Below are positions 19,808 to 30,930 of a stretch of DNA of 64,000 bases, in pieces. Each line of letters starts with the position of its first letter. Positions within the stretch are counted from its first letter, which is position 1. A program made the translations under genes and the position numbers. The stretch spans positions 37,415,302 through 37,479,301 of the forward strand of contig CM065698.1 in assembly GCA_017654935.2 (NCBI GenBank), read 5' to 3'. A model generated the notes under the pieces. The model searched no databases. It worked only from the letters and a program-made list of their open reading frames with translations, and was not told where the DNA came from. This stretch comes from Phymorhynchus buccinoides. Its lineage: Eukaryota; Mollusca; Gastropoda; Neogastropoda; Raphitomidae.

Positions 19808-20800
19808 GAATCGAACTAGACCATGTGGCTCCACCATATCTTCACATCATGTTAGGGATCATCAAAAGGCACATGAACGTTGTCTTGCCATGTGTGGGAC
19901 ATCGAAGTAGACCATGTGGCTCCACCATATCTTCACATCATGTTAGGGATCGTCAAAAGGCACATGAATGTTGTCTTGCCACATGTGGGACATCGAACTA
20001 GACCATGTGACTCCACCATATCTTCACATCATGTTAGGGATCGTCAAAAGGCACATGAATGTTGTCTTGCCACATGTGGGACATCGAACTAGACCATGTG
20101 ACTCCACCATATCTTCACATCATGTTAGGGATCGTCAAAAGGCACATGAACGTTGTCTTGCCATGTGTGGGACATCGAACTAGACCAATGTGGTTCCACC
20201 ATATCTTAACATCATGTTAGGGATCGTAAAAAGGCACATGAACGTTGTCTTGCCATGTGTGGGACATCGAACTAGACCATGTGACTCCACCATATCTTCA
20301 CATCATGTTAGGGATCATCAAAAGGCACATGAACGTTGTCTTGCCACGTGTGTCGGACATCGAACTAGACCATGTGGCTCCACCATATCTTCACATCATG
20401 TTAGGGATCATCAAAAGGCACATGAACGTTGTCTTGCCATGTGTGGGACATCGAAGTAGACCATGTGGCTCCACCATATCTTCACATCATGTTAGGGATC
20501 GTCAAAAGGCACATGAACGTTGTCTTGCCATGTGTGGGACATCGAAGTAGACCATGTGGCTCCACCATATCTTCACATCATGTTAGGGATCGTCAAAAGG
20601 CACATGAACGTTGTCTTGCCACATGTGTTGGACATCGAACTAGACCATGTGGCTCCACCATATCTTCACATCATGTTAGGGATCGCCAAAAGGCACCATG
20701 AACGTTGTCTTGCCACATGTGTTGGACATCGAACTAGATCATGTGGCTCCACCATATCTTCACATCATGTTACGGATCGACAAAAGGCACCATGAACTTC
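19808..20800 (+). repeat. 91-bp minisatellite built from a transposase exon, 11 units (copy A)
   Basis: Units of 91 bases (gaccatgtggctccaccata, tcttcacatcatgttaggga, tcgtcaaaaggcacatgaac, gttgtcttgccatgtgtggg) repeat 11 times, with a few of 92-94. In one frame each unit encodes DIELDHVAPPYLHIMLGI, the counterpart of the block at 2466-2520 in the transposase gene. Because 91 is not a multiple of 3, the frame rotates and the array reads open for 3-unit stretches. The final unit continues into unique coding sequence (HELLEKACYDLDKR). Confidence 0.92.
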
Positions 20801-20999
20801 TTGAAAAGGCATGTTACGACCTGGATAAGAGAATAGCATTGGCACTGGCAAAGGAAGAAAACCTAACTCTGACAGGAACTTCAGAGGGCTTTCGAAGCAA
20901 AGTAAGGCAGATTAGGCAACGTTTGAAGAAGAAAGACACTGCCGTCACCCAGAAACTAAAGCCCTTTGAAGCGCATGAGGGGCCTGTCATTTCTAGCAT
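20704..20999 (+). pseudogene. Second transposase, PP-x-LH region and following helices, copy A
   Basis: From the last minisatellite unit the frame reads DHVAPPYLHIMLRIDKRHHE, LLEKACYDLDKRIALALAKE, then SKVRQIRQRLKKKDTAVTQK. This parallels the end of the first transposase core (KKHHDLLKEECFDLDKRLAL) but is clearly a paralogue. It runs into the N gap. Copy B shows the continuation. The upstream Asp block of this transposase is not visible in front of the array. Confidence 0.5.
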
Positions 21000-21000
21000 C

Positions 21001-21500
21001 NNNNNNNNNNNNNNNNNNNNNNNNNNNNNNNNNNNNNNNNNNNNNNNNNNNNNNNNNNNNNNNNNNNNNNNNNNNNNNNNNNNNNNNNNNNNNNNNNNNN
21101 NNNNNNNNNNNNNNNNNNNNNNNNNNNNNNNNNNNNNNNNNNNNNNNNNNNNNNNNNNNNNNNNNNNNNNNNNNNNNNNNNNNNNNNNNNNNNNNNNNNN
21201 NNNNNNNNNNNNNNNNNNNNNNNNNNNNNNNNNNNNNNNNNNNNNNNNNNNNNNNNNNNNNNNNNNNNNNNNNNNNNNNNNNNNNNNNNNNNNNNNNNNN
21301 NNNNNNNNNNNNNNNNNNNNNNNNNNNNNNNNNNNNNNNNNNNNNNNNNNNNNNNNNNNNNNNNNNNNNNNNNNNNNNNNNNNNNNNNNNNNNNNNNNNN
21401 NNNNNNNNNNNNNNNNNNNNNNNNNNNNNNNNNNNNNNNNNNNNNNNNNNNNNNNNNNNNNNNNNNNNNNNNNNNNNNNNNNNNNNNNNNNNNNNNNNNN
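21001..21500. other. Assembly gap (500 N)
   Basis: Exactly 500 N, a placeholder of unknown true size. It begins at the point where copy B has a 31-bp tandem repeat, so repeat expansion may have caused the gap. Confidence 1.
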
Positions 21501-21786
21501 TGCGAGAGAGAACACTGACTGTTTTAATGTAATTGGCTTCATAGCTTAGATGACAGAGAGAGAGGAGAGAAGGAGAAAGGAGAAGATTAGAGAGTAGAGA
21601 GAGAGAGAGAGGATAGAGAGAGGAGAGATGGGACCGTATTTTTGTTGTTGTTGATAGTCTTATGCTGCAATTGCAAAGTGTGAGCCAACCACCTTAACCT
21701 GCTTGCGTTCTCATGTAACGTTTTTTCAGGATTTCTCTCTGAACATGGGGAGGTAAGGAGCTCAACACTGAAGTTTCCAGCCGCAG
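21501..21786. other. Intron-like sequence before ureG exon
   Basis: GA-rich simple sequence, then tcctgcag-poor AT sequence and an acceptor-like ttccagccgcag ending at 21786. No coding potential seen. Confidence 0.5.
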
Positions 21787-22700
21787 GTGGTGATCATCGA
21801 GTCAGGGGGGGGACAACCTGGCGGCCAACTTCAGCCGGGAGCTGGCCGACTACATCATCTAACGTCTCGACGTGGCCGGCGGCGACAAGGTGCCCCGGAA
21901 AGGCGGGCCGGGGATCACCCAGAGCGACCTGCTGGTCATCAACAAGACCGACCTGGCACAGGCTGTTGGGGCAGATTTGCAGGTACAGTGCCACCTCCCT
22001 CCCTTATAAGACCTCCTTCCCCTTCTCTGGTTAGTTTTGTTTGTCCCGTGTGTTTTTTGTATTTTGTTTATTATAAAAACATAATACTAAAAAAAAAATC
22101 AAGATATATTGTATTGTATTATGTATTGTTTAAAAAAAAAAAAGTCAATAAAAAAAGAAAAGAACAAAAAAAGACCTTCCCCGTGGAGAAAAAAAAAAGT
22201 TCCCCCACCTTATGGAAGTTCTGTGATTATAACTTCCTCTAATCTGCCCACCCTCTTTGACTCTAGCCTTTTCCCTTTGCTTTATTATCATCTACTATAT
22301 TTCTGACTTATTGGCCCATTCTCCTGCCTTAAAAAAAAAATCTTCAAAATAATTTTCTCCTTTGAGCTCCTCCGCAATCGGAATGTGTCGGCTGTACGCA
22401 GCGGGGGAGACCAGTGATGGGGGCAGGTACCATATAAAATGTATGAACACAGGCAGGAAGGTGGCAGGACGGTTAAGACTGAATATTAAGTGCTTTGGAT
22501 GGGGATTTGATGCAAGTCTGACCTGCGTACTTTACACACATAAAAATTGCATGGCTGTGAAATGAAAAGGTATGATGAGCAGGGAGAAATCCCGCTGCCT
22601 GGTATTAACCAAATCAATAGCTATGTTTGCGTAAGTCCACCCCCCAACTTGAAAAAAAAAAGAAACCCTATCTTTGACAACGCCACATCTAGTATATTGA

Positions 22701-22733
<33 letters not shown>

Positions 22734-23341
22734 GAAAATTATGGACATTCACATTACTCACACACTATCCAGGATCAGCAAAGTGAACTGTTTACTCATT
22801 CAAGTCGTTCCAGCCATATTATGTGCGGAATTAATAGATAGCTGTCAATTTGATGCATTTGCTTCAAGGAAGTAAATCTGTGTGCACACCATACCTTGGT
22901 CACTTCCAAACTCTGCTTCGCTCCCTTAGACCACAATTTTGCCTAAGCTTTTGTAGTGGTTTGTTGTGGGGAAAAAAACAACTGTGTGTAGAGTTTTTCT
23001 ATATAAAGTAGTCTGATCTACCACTTCCCTAAGTCTAAACCTGAAGTAAAAACCCGTAATCTTCTTTCATTTCTCCTTTTGTTTATACAAAAGGCAGTTT
23101 TTTGTTTTTGTGTATGGCTGGAGAGATTTGTGAGATTTTTTAAATAATTCAAAATCGTTGCGATGCGAATGAGTTGAGCACAACATTAATTTTTGTTGTT
23201 GTTGTTCAGGTGATGTCACGGGACGCTAAGCTGATGCGGCAGGAAGGTCCCACCATTTTCACCCAGGCCAAACACGGGGTGGGGATACCCGGGGTGGCGC
23301 AGCTGATACTGTCAGCACTCAAACTGCAGACCGGCAGATGA
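21787..23341 (+). pseudogene. ureG: Urease accessory GTPase UreG, last two exons
   Basis: Exon 21787-21982 encodes [36 protein letters not shown] and [12 protein letters not shown] (NKTD is the guanine-specificity motif). Exon 23210-23341 encodes VMSRDAKLMRQEGPTIFTQ, KHGVGIPGVAQLILSALK and stops. UreG delivers nickel to urease with UreE, UreF and UreH using GTP. Junctions are cag|gtacag and gttcag|gtg. Two faults: the run of G near 21806 has 8 where 7 keep the frame, and tatcatc is followed by TAA (21860-21862) where UreG has a Tyr codon. Upstream exons with the P-loop are not in the window. It may be a real gene with sequence errors or a decayed copy. Confidence 0.85.
21983..23209. other. 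ureG intron
   Basis: About 1.2 kb, AT-rich, with poly-A runs (22088-22200), a GA tract (22694-22736) and no convincing gene. The small frame at 22362-22565 has no recognisable motif and I leave it uncalled. Confidence 0.6.
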
Positions 23342-23539
23342 TCTCACTGTACTTTACTACGATTTTGGCTTGTTCATAATCAAAACAGCATCTTTCAAAT
23401 AGACATCACTTTATCAAACATTTGTAACCTAGCACCACGAAAGGGACATTAAGGTGCTGGATCACAACATTTGTGCATGTATATCTTGAATATTCACACA
23501 ATTTTTCTAGAATCTTGGTAGATTTGGTGTGAGTAGTAC

Positions 23540-24038
23540 CAGGGTTCGTACAGATCTGTGTCAAAAAAATTCCAGGACTATTTCCAGGACCAGTTTACTA
23601 AATTTCAAGGACTCAATCTGGCATACCAGTCAATGTCGGTTTCGTTCCAGCCTGCCCAGCCTGAGTTGCTTGTGCTTCTGGCCTTGACAATGGATTTTTA
23701 CAGCACTCTCGTTCATGCTCGTGACGTCAAAGTTCTTTTTGCACACTGTGCAGCTAGCTTTCAGTTTTGAACTATCTGTTGACGGAGCTAACCGGCTCTG
23801 CTATTCTTTTTTTTTTTTTTGCAGCCAAACATCGTTGAAAATGCAGTCTCCATTTTGTTTGTGGAGGAGAGACTTTGACTTTGATGGATTGAGATTAAGG
23901 ACGTGGTCATACGATTTTGAAAATTCCAGGACTTTTCCAGGAGTCTTGGGGCCTTTGCTGTTTTTCAAGCACTTTTCAAGCCCTGGAAAAGGCCATGTCA
24001 ATTTTCCAGTACTTTTCAAGGTCCCTGTACGAACCCTG
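23540..24038. mobile_element. hAT-type non-autonomous element with 14-bp TIR
   Basis: Starts cagggttcgtacag and ends ctgtacgaaccctg, a perfect 14-base inverted repeat. The ends are built of caaggact, ttttcaag and ccaggact words, typical of a widespread animal hAT MITE family. It lies 200 bases past the ureG stop. A clear 8-base target duplication was not found. Confidence 0.75.
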
Positions 24039-24149
24039 TGTGACTGAACAATGGATATTGTAAGGGTAATTCTGCCATGTTCAAAATCAGAAGCAGCTTT
24101 CAAGACATTTATCTGTTCAACATGCTTGGTATGTTTGGTGTGATTGCAC

Positions 24150-24325
24150 AATGAGTACCATATTTTTCGGACTATAACGGCACACCTGATTATAAGGCAC
24201 ACACACCCAACACAAAAATTAAGATCTATTTTCTTAATATATCATTAGTCATATTATAAGGCGCAGGGGTCTCAGCCTGGGGAAAAAAGTACCAGTATTG
24301 CCTTATAGCCAAAACACTACAGTAG
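24150..24325. repeat. Fragment of the 'cggactataaggc' dispersed repeat
   Basis: accatatttttcggactata, then gattataaggcacacacacc and tattataaggcgcaggggt. This wording is shared by a repeat found in many animal genomes. No ends could be defined. Confidence 0.4.
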
Positions 24326-24579
24326 TGTAACTGCCCCAATTAAAAAAAAAATCAAAATAGCAGCTTTCAAGTAGGTTTCGGTTTGTTATGTTTGGCAGGG
24401 TTGCTGTGACTGTATATACAAAAATCCAAGAGTAGCTTTCAAACTAACATTATGGCTTTACCTGTACATGCAAAACTGTAAATCATATTTTGTCGACTTG
24501 TCACTTCGTAGATTTGTCAGACAATCTGTGTTCATATAAAGAATAGCTTTAAATTTGTCGACTTGATTTTTTTTACCTT

Positions 24580-24735
24580 TAAAGGGTCAGCCACATGACC
24601 AATAAAATTGCATGACTGCATGATACGATTCGATCACGTGATTTCAATACGCCAATTACATTTGTTCTCAGAGACCATGTGATTGAATCGCATAATACAG
24701 TCGTTCGATTTTAGTGGACGTGTGGCTGACCTTTA
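24580..24735. mobile_element. Small MITE, 156 bp, 17-18 bp TIRs
   Basis: Left end taaagggtcagccacatg; right end cgtgtggctgacctttaa, its inverted copy with one base missing. The interior also contains complementary words (gcatgatacgattcgatcac against gattgaatcgcataatac), so the whole can fold on itself. Flanked by TTTA/TATA sequence. Confidence 0.7.
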
Positions 24736-25672
24736 ATATATGCTTGACTGTCGGTCATGCTTGCTACATTTTAAGTGGATTTGCCCATCTTTACATCTGT
24801 CAAGGATGTCATTGACAGAACTTCACAACATAATTAAAATGGGTTTCACATTTTTCTCTCCAAGCCTCAATTTGAAACATTTCCCCCCCCCCCCCCCAAG
24901 ATTTGCTAGGACTATACTTATATAATCAGATTCTGCATTCTGCATCTTTCTGCAAACTATGGATTTTACATTGTTTCTTTCTCCAAGCCTCAGTTTGGAA
25001 ACTCCCCCCCCCCCCCCCCCCCCCCAAGACCAGGACTACTTTACTTTACATGTCTAGATTCTGTTTGTATGAAACAATTTTCCTTTGTAATAAAACGTTG
25101 TCACGATAGTCAGGACGATTGAAATTGGAAGACAAATATCAATGAGGATTTCTTATTTGTTTTTGTGAATACATTATGATTTGCTAAGCAAAGCATGGTG
25201 TGTTTGTTGTGTATGTGCACATGCGCGAGTGTATTCATGTTGTATGTGACTGCATATGCGAGTGACTTTGTGTGAGATGTGGCACGACTCATGACTTTTG
25301 TTACAATAGATCAGAGTAGCAGAAACAGCTTAGACAACAATATATTGCTCTACACCTGTTATCATGGGTGCGACAATTGATACCAGTGAGAGACAAACAC
25401 ACTCGAAACACAAAGAGACTCAAACATTTTGGAATGCTTTAAACCAATGTTTAATTGTAACATTTTCCAAAACAGGTAATAGTGTTTTACAGTTCCATCA
25501 AACATAGTGAGTTATCTTAAATCTGACATCACACACAGCAATGCCAGTTCAAACAACAACAACAAAACCCACCAAACGCACACAGTTCAAACCAGTTGCT
25601 GATGTCATTCATTTGTTGAAATCATCCTAAATAATTGTGAACCTCAAAAATAATAAAAACTGAATAAACAAA
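24736..25672. other. No gene seen; two poly-C runs
   Basis: Poly-C runs at 24883-24897 and 25004-25025 sit in two related sentences (tttctctccaagcctca precedes both), so this is a short imperfect direct repeat about 120 bases apart. The rest is AT-rich without coding potential. Confidence 0.55.
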
Positions 25673-26190
25673 GGATTGGGGTCCTCACTACCCGCAAGCC
25701 AACGGGGCAGCCGAACACGCTGTCCGCACCGCAAAGCACATCCTCTTGGATTTAGCCCTGCAGAGCTTGCCTTCAACAGAAAGCTGAGGACGACGCTTCC
25801 AACGCTTCCCAGGATCCTCTCGCCTCAAGAGTGTCGACATGCCGCTCCTAGCAGCCCGCCATAACGCCTACAAGCAGCGTCAGAAGGAAAACTTCGATCG
25901 TCATCATGGGGTCCAACATCTGCCTGTCCTCAGTCCAGGTGATTCTGTCCTTGTCAAACTGGATGGACAGAAAGCCTGGAAGCAGCAAGCGCAGGTGGTG
26001 GGACCTTGCGCGAAACGGTCCTACCTTCTTCGTACCCCGGAGGGAGGAGAACTACGGCGTAACAGGCGTCCTGTTCGAAGACAATGCTCTACCGCAGTCT
26101 TCATCTCAGGGTCAGCCCTTGATCCCAAAGCCGGTTGCAGCGCATGCAGTACCTGCACCAGCAACGCCGCAGAAACATCCCACTTCTGAC
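25673..26190 (+). pseudogene. Ty3/gypsy integrase C-terminal fragment
   Basis: Different frames give HYPQANGAAEHAVRTAKHIL (the YPxxNGxxE of integrase cores, shifted), GFSPAELAFNRKLRTTLP, and then MPLLAARHNAYKQRQKENFD, LSPGDSVLVKLDGQ and ELRRNRRPVRR. This is the end of the catalytic core, a linker and the GPY/F-like C-terminal domain of a gypsy integrase, with at least one frameshift. No LTR was found. Confidence 0.7.
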
Positions 26191-26469
26191 ACCATGCGAC
26201 GTGGGGATCGCCAGTTAGAGGGAGAGGATGATCAGGATTCATTCACACAAAGACACGAATGCAGGCATGTGGTTCTACTTCTAGTGCAAATATGGCGACC
26301 CACCGGAAGCCTCTTTATTCCAAGAGACCCAAAACAATAATACTATCTTATTAACTAAAACTACCCAAAAGGCCAACATGCACAATAGTATTGTTACAGT
26401 TTACTGCTCAATCACATCGGGGATGAAGGGATAGAGATTTATTCGAACTTTGAGTATCTCCCCCAACGA

Positions 26470-26682
26470 CCAGACCCCAACAATGTGGGCAGACAGATCC
26501 CTGCCGAAGACAAAAACGACTATGCAACGGTCCTACGGAAGTTTGATGCTCATTTCAACAAGCGTGACCCACAACTGATGCTAAGAGAACATTTTTGGTT
26601 CGGTTTTCGTCGGGAAAACGGTCAACTCGTGGCTACGTACGGTAAAAGAGAAGGCGACAGCATGCAAGTTTCAAGAGACTGA
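26470..26682 (+). pseudogene. Retrotransposon gag fragment
   Basis: The frame YATVLRKFDAHFNKRDPQLM, then REHFWFGFRRENGQLVATY, matches the capsid-like gag helix pattern of gypsy elements (KFDxHFxP...ER..F..R.Q). It stops at 26680-26682. It lies downstream of the integrase piece, reversed relative to a normal gag-pol order, so these are separate fragments or a rearranged element. Confidence 0.55.
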
Positions 26683-27095
26683 CACAATGGTTCGTGACAA
26701 ACTGGTTTTCACATGTTTTCTCCATCCAAAATAGGTGACATGCTCACTGCCTTAGAGGCCCTACAACAGAACGAGAATCGCTGGCTGTGGCATTGAACTC
26801 GATAGTGTGCACCAAAACAAAAATGGCGGACTGAAAAGTTGTGCTCCTGAGTGAAAATTTGTGTGATTAGGACAAAGCCAGGGTCATCGGCCAATCAGAA
26901 ACGTTGACAGAAAGGATGCTCGGTTCGACTCAATATCAATATCGAGAAGGATATAGACACAGCAGCCGCGACTACGCACTCGTTAAGTAAAAGTGCGTTC
27001 GTTTTTATTTTTTTGCGTGAGTTGGGCCGCACTGTTCGTGATTTTATGCATCTTAGGGGGAATAAATGCGGGAATCCCGCAAGACCGCGCTCTAG
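26683..27095. other. No gene seen; YY1-like word before SWIM/YqaJ gene
   Basis: aaaaatggcgga at about 26819 resembles a YY1 site and could mark a promoter for the next gene. Otherwise unremarkable. Confidence 0.3.
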
Positions 27096-28299
27096 AATCA
27101 ACACTGTTACTTGGTAAGGGCCAAATGTTACGCTCAGATGAAAAGCGGCGTTGCGTACCTCATTGACCTCGCGATTGAAGAGAATGGAGTAGTTGTGGGA
27201 GCGCAGTGCGAGTGTGCAGCTAGCATGGGACCCAATGCCACCTGCAAGCATGTTGTAACTGTTTTGTATGGACTGACTGTGTACCGGCATGAAGGGGGGT
27301 TCACAACAGAACAAACGTGTACACAGCAGCTTCAAGGGTTCCATGCCGTGAAGAGGACTCACGGAGGCTCTCCTGTCAAGGCATCCAATCTGAAACTCCC
27401 TTTTGGAAGCGACCATGTAAAAGACCCCAGGCCAGAGGAGGGTAGGATGGATCCTAATTATCCCTCATACTTTTTTAATGTGTGGAAAGGGTGTTCGACC
27501 GCATCAGCAAGGCCGGTTTCGCATTTGTTTGATCCTGTGAACATGACGGCTGTAGTCCGGGATCATGACTACTTAGCAAAGAACATGGAGGAACAGTGTC
27601 TTGATCATCTGGGAGTTACATCAGTCACACAAGAGGACAAAGAAAGTATTGAAAAAACCCACAAGAGGACAGTCAGGCAATAAGCTTTGGATAGAGGAGA
27701 GGACAAAGCGGCTACAATCTTCTCAGTTCGGCCGCATTTGCAAACTTACTGATAGGACAAACAAACTTGAATACGCAAAAGGTTTAGCTGTTCCACACAC
27801 GGTTCAATCGAAAGCCATTTCACATGGCCGGAAGTATGAGCCAGTTGCTGTGTTAAAATTTCAGAAATGTACGGGGAAGAAGGTGCAACCTTGCTGGATT
27901 TTTGTATGTGCTGACTACCCATTCCTTGGTGGCTCACCTGATGGCCTAGTTGAAGAAGCTGATGATTCAACCTCTGTGCTAGAAGTAAAATGCCCTTACT
28001 CTGCTAGAGACCAAATGATTTCACCAACAACTGTCCCCTATCTGGAATGTGCAGGCAGCACTTGACACTGAAAAGAACGCATGATTATTATTATCAGATT
28101 CAAGGACAGATGCTCTGACTGCTCTGATTGTAGGACAGCGCATGTTGTTGTATACACAAATAAGGACATTGTAGTGATGACCATTGAAAGAAATGACAAG
28201 TTTATTTCACAGATGCTTGAAAGTTTGACAAATTTCTATCAACAGGTTTTTAAGGGAATTCTTTTGGACATGTATTTGTACAGAAGCTATGACTCGTAG
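27096..28299 (+). pseudogene. SWIM zinc finger plus YqaJ-type exonuclease gene, frameshifted
   Basis: The first frame (to 27683) has a SWIM motif CECAASMGPNATCKHVV. Then a +1 shift continues as KLWIEERTKRLQSSQFGRIC, SKAISHGRKYEPVAV, GGSPDGLVE and VLEVKCPYSARD. GxSPDG and LEVKCP are the catalytic core of the YqaJ/lambda-exonuclease family. A further shift near 28115 leads to VVVYTNKDIVVMTIERNDKF and ISQMLESLTNFYQQVFKG. YqaJ enzymes resect DNA ends for recombination and occur in many mollusc and cnidarian mobile elements. At least two frameshifts make this copy a pseudogene unless they are sequence errors. Confidence 0.75.
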
Positions 28300-28520
28300 A
28301 GCTTCTGTGCAAGTGTGTGCACTCAGAAAACTCAGTGATCGAAGCTTGTCAGACCTAGGGCAAACATTTCCTTGTAGGTTAACATGTAGGCCTATGTGTG
28401 CATTATTTCACTGTTGTATTACATAGCATGGTTTTCACCGTTATGACAGAACATGAGATGCTTATACAAATTTTGCTGGTGGTTGTTATTGCCTGTATGT
28501 CGTTACCACAGTTACAAATA

Positions 28521-28712
28521 TACAATTAAAAACGTAAAGATTTGAAACAAAAGTTAAAACAAGTATTAAAATTTAGTCGTGTATAAAAAAACACAACTTT
28601 ACACAGCTAAAAGCTTACAATTGATGTTTTAAAACTTAACACAACTTTTTATACCTTATCAAAAATATTCACTTCTTTTAAAAAACTAAAAATCTTGCTT
28701 AGTAAATACTTA
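28521..28712 (-). repeat. 3' region of RNase H LINE, fragment
   Basis: acaattaaaaacgtaaagat, aaatttagtcgtgtataaaa, gcttacaattgatgttttaa and ataccttatcaaaaatattc match 40452-40622, the 3' part of the minus-strand LINE. Orientation is the same as that LINE. Confidence 0.8.
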
Positions 28713-29490
28713 TAATTTCAGATGTCTTCGTGAAATGTTTTGCTGAAATTTGAATGATCGTTGCCATCTACACTATAGTAAATGATAAAACAGTTCATTT
28801 AAAAACTGAGATCTTTTTATGATTCTGAGAAATATCTTGTTACACCCTGCCCCATAGTGTTTCACCCTGCCCCATGATATGTTTCACCCTACCCCAAAAT
28901 TGTTTTACCCTGCCCCATATTTGTAAACGTCTATTTTTACAATACATTTGAGCGAATTTCTTGTGTGTCACTTTAGCGCTACTGCATGTTCAATAAATTT
29001 CATTATGATACCAATAATGTGTTTGTATCTTTAAAACTGCTCGAAAAAATGCAAAAAACTTCTTCTGCCGTTACACACTGCCCCGGTCTCCCCTAATTAT
29101 AATGCATCAATGTGACAAAGACAAGAGCAGTAAGTTATTGCACACTCTTAAAAGTTAAATGGCTGCAAGGAAAACAGAGACGCAAGTCGAAAGACGTCAC
29201 TTCACTTGCAGAATGGAAAACTCAATATTTCAGTAATTTCAAGTCAAATTACGTATTTTCTTTGTTAATTACAACACATTTAATTTGACAATTTTGACTT
29301 CTATGTTTATTTTACACACAGCGAAATTATCTGTGATAATTCAAACAAAAGTTTACCCCCCCCCCCTTTAAAAAAAATAAATATTAGTGTTGTAGTTTTA
29401 AAGGTCTTAAAATAAGAGTTAAATTGCTATATCATTTTAAAGCACTAGACTTTTTAAAATAAGGTATAGTCAAACCTCTATTAAAAGACC
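28713..29490. other. AT-rich, no gene; repeated caccctgcccca words
   Basis: caccctgcccca or close variants occur four times at 28843-28917 and once more near 29075. Spacing is irregular (about 15-25 bases). A poly-C run is at 29346-29357. No coding potential. Confidence 0.5.
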
Positions 29491-30601
29491 CAGGTATGAG
29501 AATTAGAGAAGACAAAAAAGACTGAAAATTAGGGTCTGGAAGCAGGCATAGGAACAAGGAATAAAAAAACAACTGAAAACCGTGTGTGTTGGGATACAGC
29601 CCCCAGAAAATGAAGCTTCTTCTGTTATCTAAGCCTTAAAAACAGTATTAGAGATAAGACTGATATATTTAGTTCATTTTGCATTCATTTATAACCAATG
29701 GCAATAACTTAAGTTTTACTCATTGGGCTTTTTTTTTAAATTATCTCATAAATGTCCTCTTGGACCATCAAAAAAGCTGAAACTTGCAAAAAAAAAAGAC
29801 TGAAGAGGACCATCAAAAAAGCTGAAACTAGCAAAAAAAGACTGACGAGGACCATCAAAAAAGCTGAAACTAGCAAAAAAAGACTGACGAGGACCATCAA
29901 AAAAGCTGAAACTAGCAAAAAAAAAGACTGACGAGGACCATCAAAAAAGCTGAAACTAGCAAAAAAAAGACTGAAGAGGACCATCAAAAAAGCTGAAACT
30001 AGCAAAAAAAGACTGAAGAGGACCATCAAAAAAGCTGAAACTAGCAAAAAAAAGACTGACGAGGACCATCAAAAAAGCTGAAACTAGCAAAAAAAGACTG
30101 ACGAGGACCATCAAAAAAGCTGAAACTAGCAAAAAAAGACTGACGAGGACCATCAAAAAAGCTGAAACTAGCAAAAAAAGACTGAAGAGGACCATCAAAA
30201 AAGCTGAAACTAGCAAAAAAAGACTGACGAGGACCATCAAAAAAGCTGAAACTAGCAAAAAAAGACTGACGAGGACCATCAAAAAAGCTGAAACTAGCAA
30301 AAAAAGACTGACGAGGACCATCAAAAAAGCTGAAACTAGCAAAAAAAAGACTGAAGAGGACCATCAAAAAAGCTGAAACTAGCAAAAAAAGACTGACGAG
30401 GACCATCAAAAAAGCTGAAACTAGCAAAAAAAAGACTGACGAGGACCATCAAAAAAGCTGAAACTAGCAAAAAAAGACTGACGAGGACCATCAAAAAAGC
30501 TGAAACTAGCAAAAAAAAGACTGACGAGGACCATCAAAAAAGCTGAAACTAGCAAAAAATCAGCCTGAAATCAGCCAAAAGATTGACAATTCCCATGCCT
30601 G
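29491..30601. mobile_element. TIR element with internal 42-bp minisatellite, copy 1
   Basis: Begins caggtatgagaatt and ends aattcccatgcctg, an imperfect 14-base TIR. A unique left part of about 265 bases is followed by 19 units of about 42 bases (gaggaccatcaaaaaagctg, aaactagcaaaaaaagactg), then a short right end. A second copy at 37649-38006 has the same ends and left part but only 2 units. No protein is encoded; minus-strand frames are repeat translation. Confidence 0.88.
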
Positions 30602-30661
30602 AGATCCCCTATTTAAAGACCTCATCTCATTTAAGACTGACCTTTTTGGAATGGACGTCGC

Positions 30662-30930
30662 ACTCTCAATAGGCCTACATTTGCCTTTAGTCAGTTTCCC
30701 ACTACAAACTGATCTCATTCAGTTTACTGTGATGTGTGGTCTATTTTTTAGTAACATAGCATCTGATGATGTGAGTGTTACAATTGAATTTCTTGCTACT
30801 TCAATGATAAACTCTCAATAGGCCTACATTTGTCTTTAGTCAGTTTTCCACTTAAAACTGATCAGCCAACTTTGCTGTGTAGTCTATTTTTAGTAACACA
30901 GCATCTGATGATGTCAGTGTTACAGTACTT
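30662..30930. repeat. Tandem duplication of about 149 bp
   Basis: actctcaataggcctacatt, tagtcagttt, gtagtctatttttagtaaca and gcatctgatgatgt occur in the same order at 30662 and 30811. No coding role seen. The following DNA to 31421 contains no gene I can support. Confidence 0.75.

Larger units (their letters stand above)
17560..20999 (+). repeat. Large duplication, copy A, right block
   Basis: Matches 60410 to about 63180 in copy B in the same order: DIRS remnant, LINE-tail repeat, small exon, 118-bp repeats, duplicated P-like exon, 91-bp minisatellite and transposase piece. Repeat arrays are longer here than in B. It ends at the N gap. Confidence 0.9.

Noticed and set aside
19808..20800. 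CRISPR-like array
   Set aside because: Units are contiguous with no spacers, the genome is eukaryotic, and the unit is a transposase exon. The same reasoning excludes the 118-bp, 42-bp and 39-bp arrays.
20814..21549. Long frames spanning the N run
   Set aside because: Their length is due to undetermined bases.
21787..21982. Bacterial contamination (ureG)
   Set aside because: The coding parts are split by an intron with standard junctions and embedded in eukaryotic repeats.
29736..30427. Overlapping minus-strand frames of about 100-128 codons (VSAFLMVLVSLF repeats)
   Set aside because: They are translations of the 42-bp minisatellite and lie wholly inside it; open only because of the repeat.
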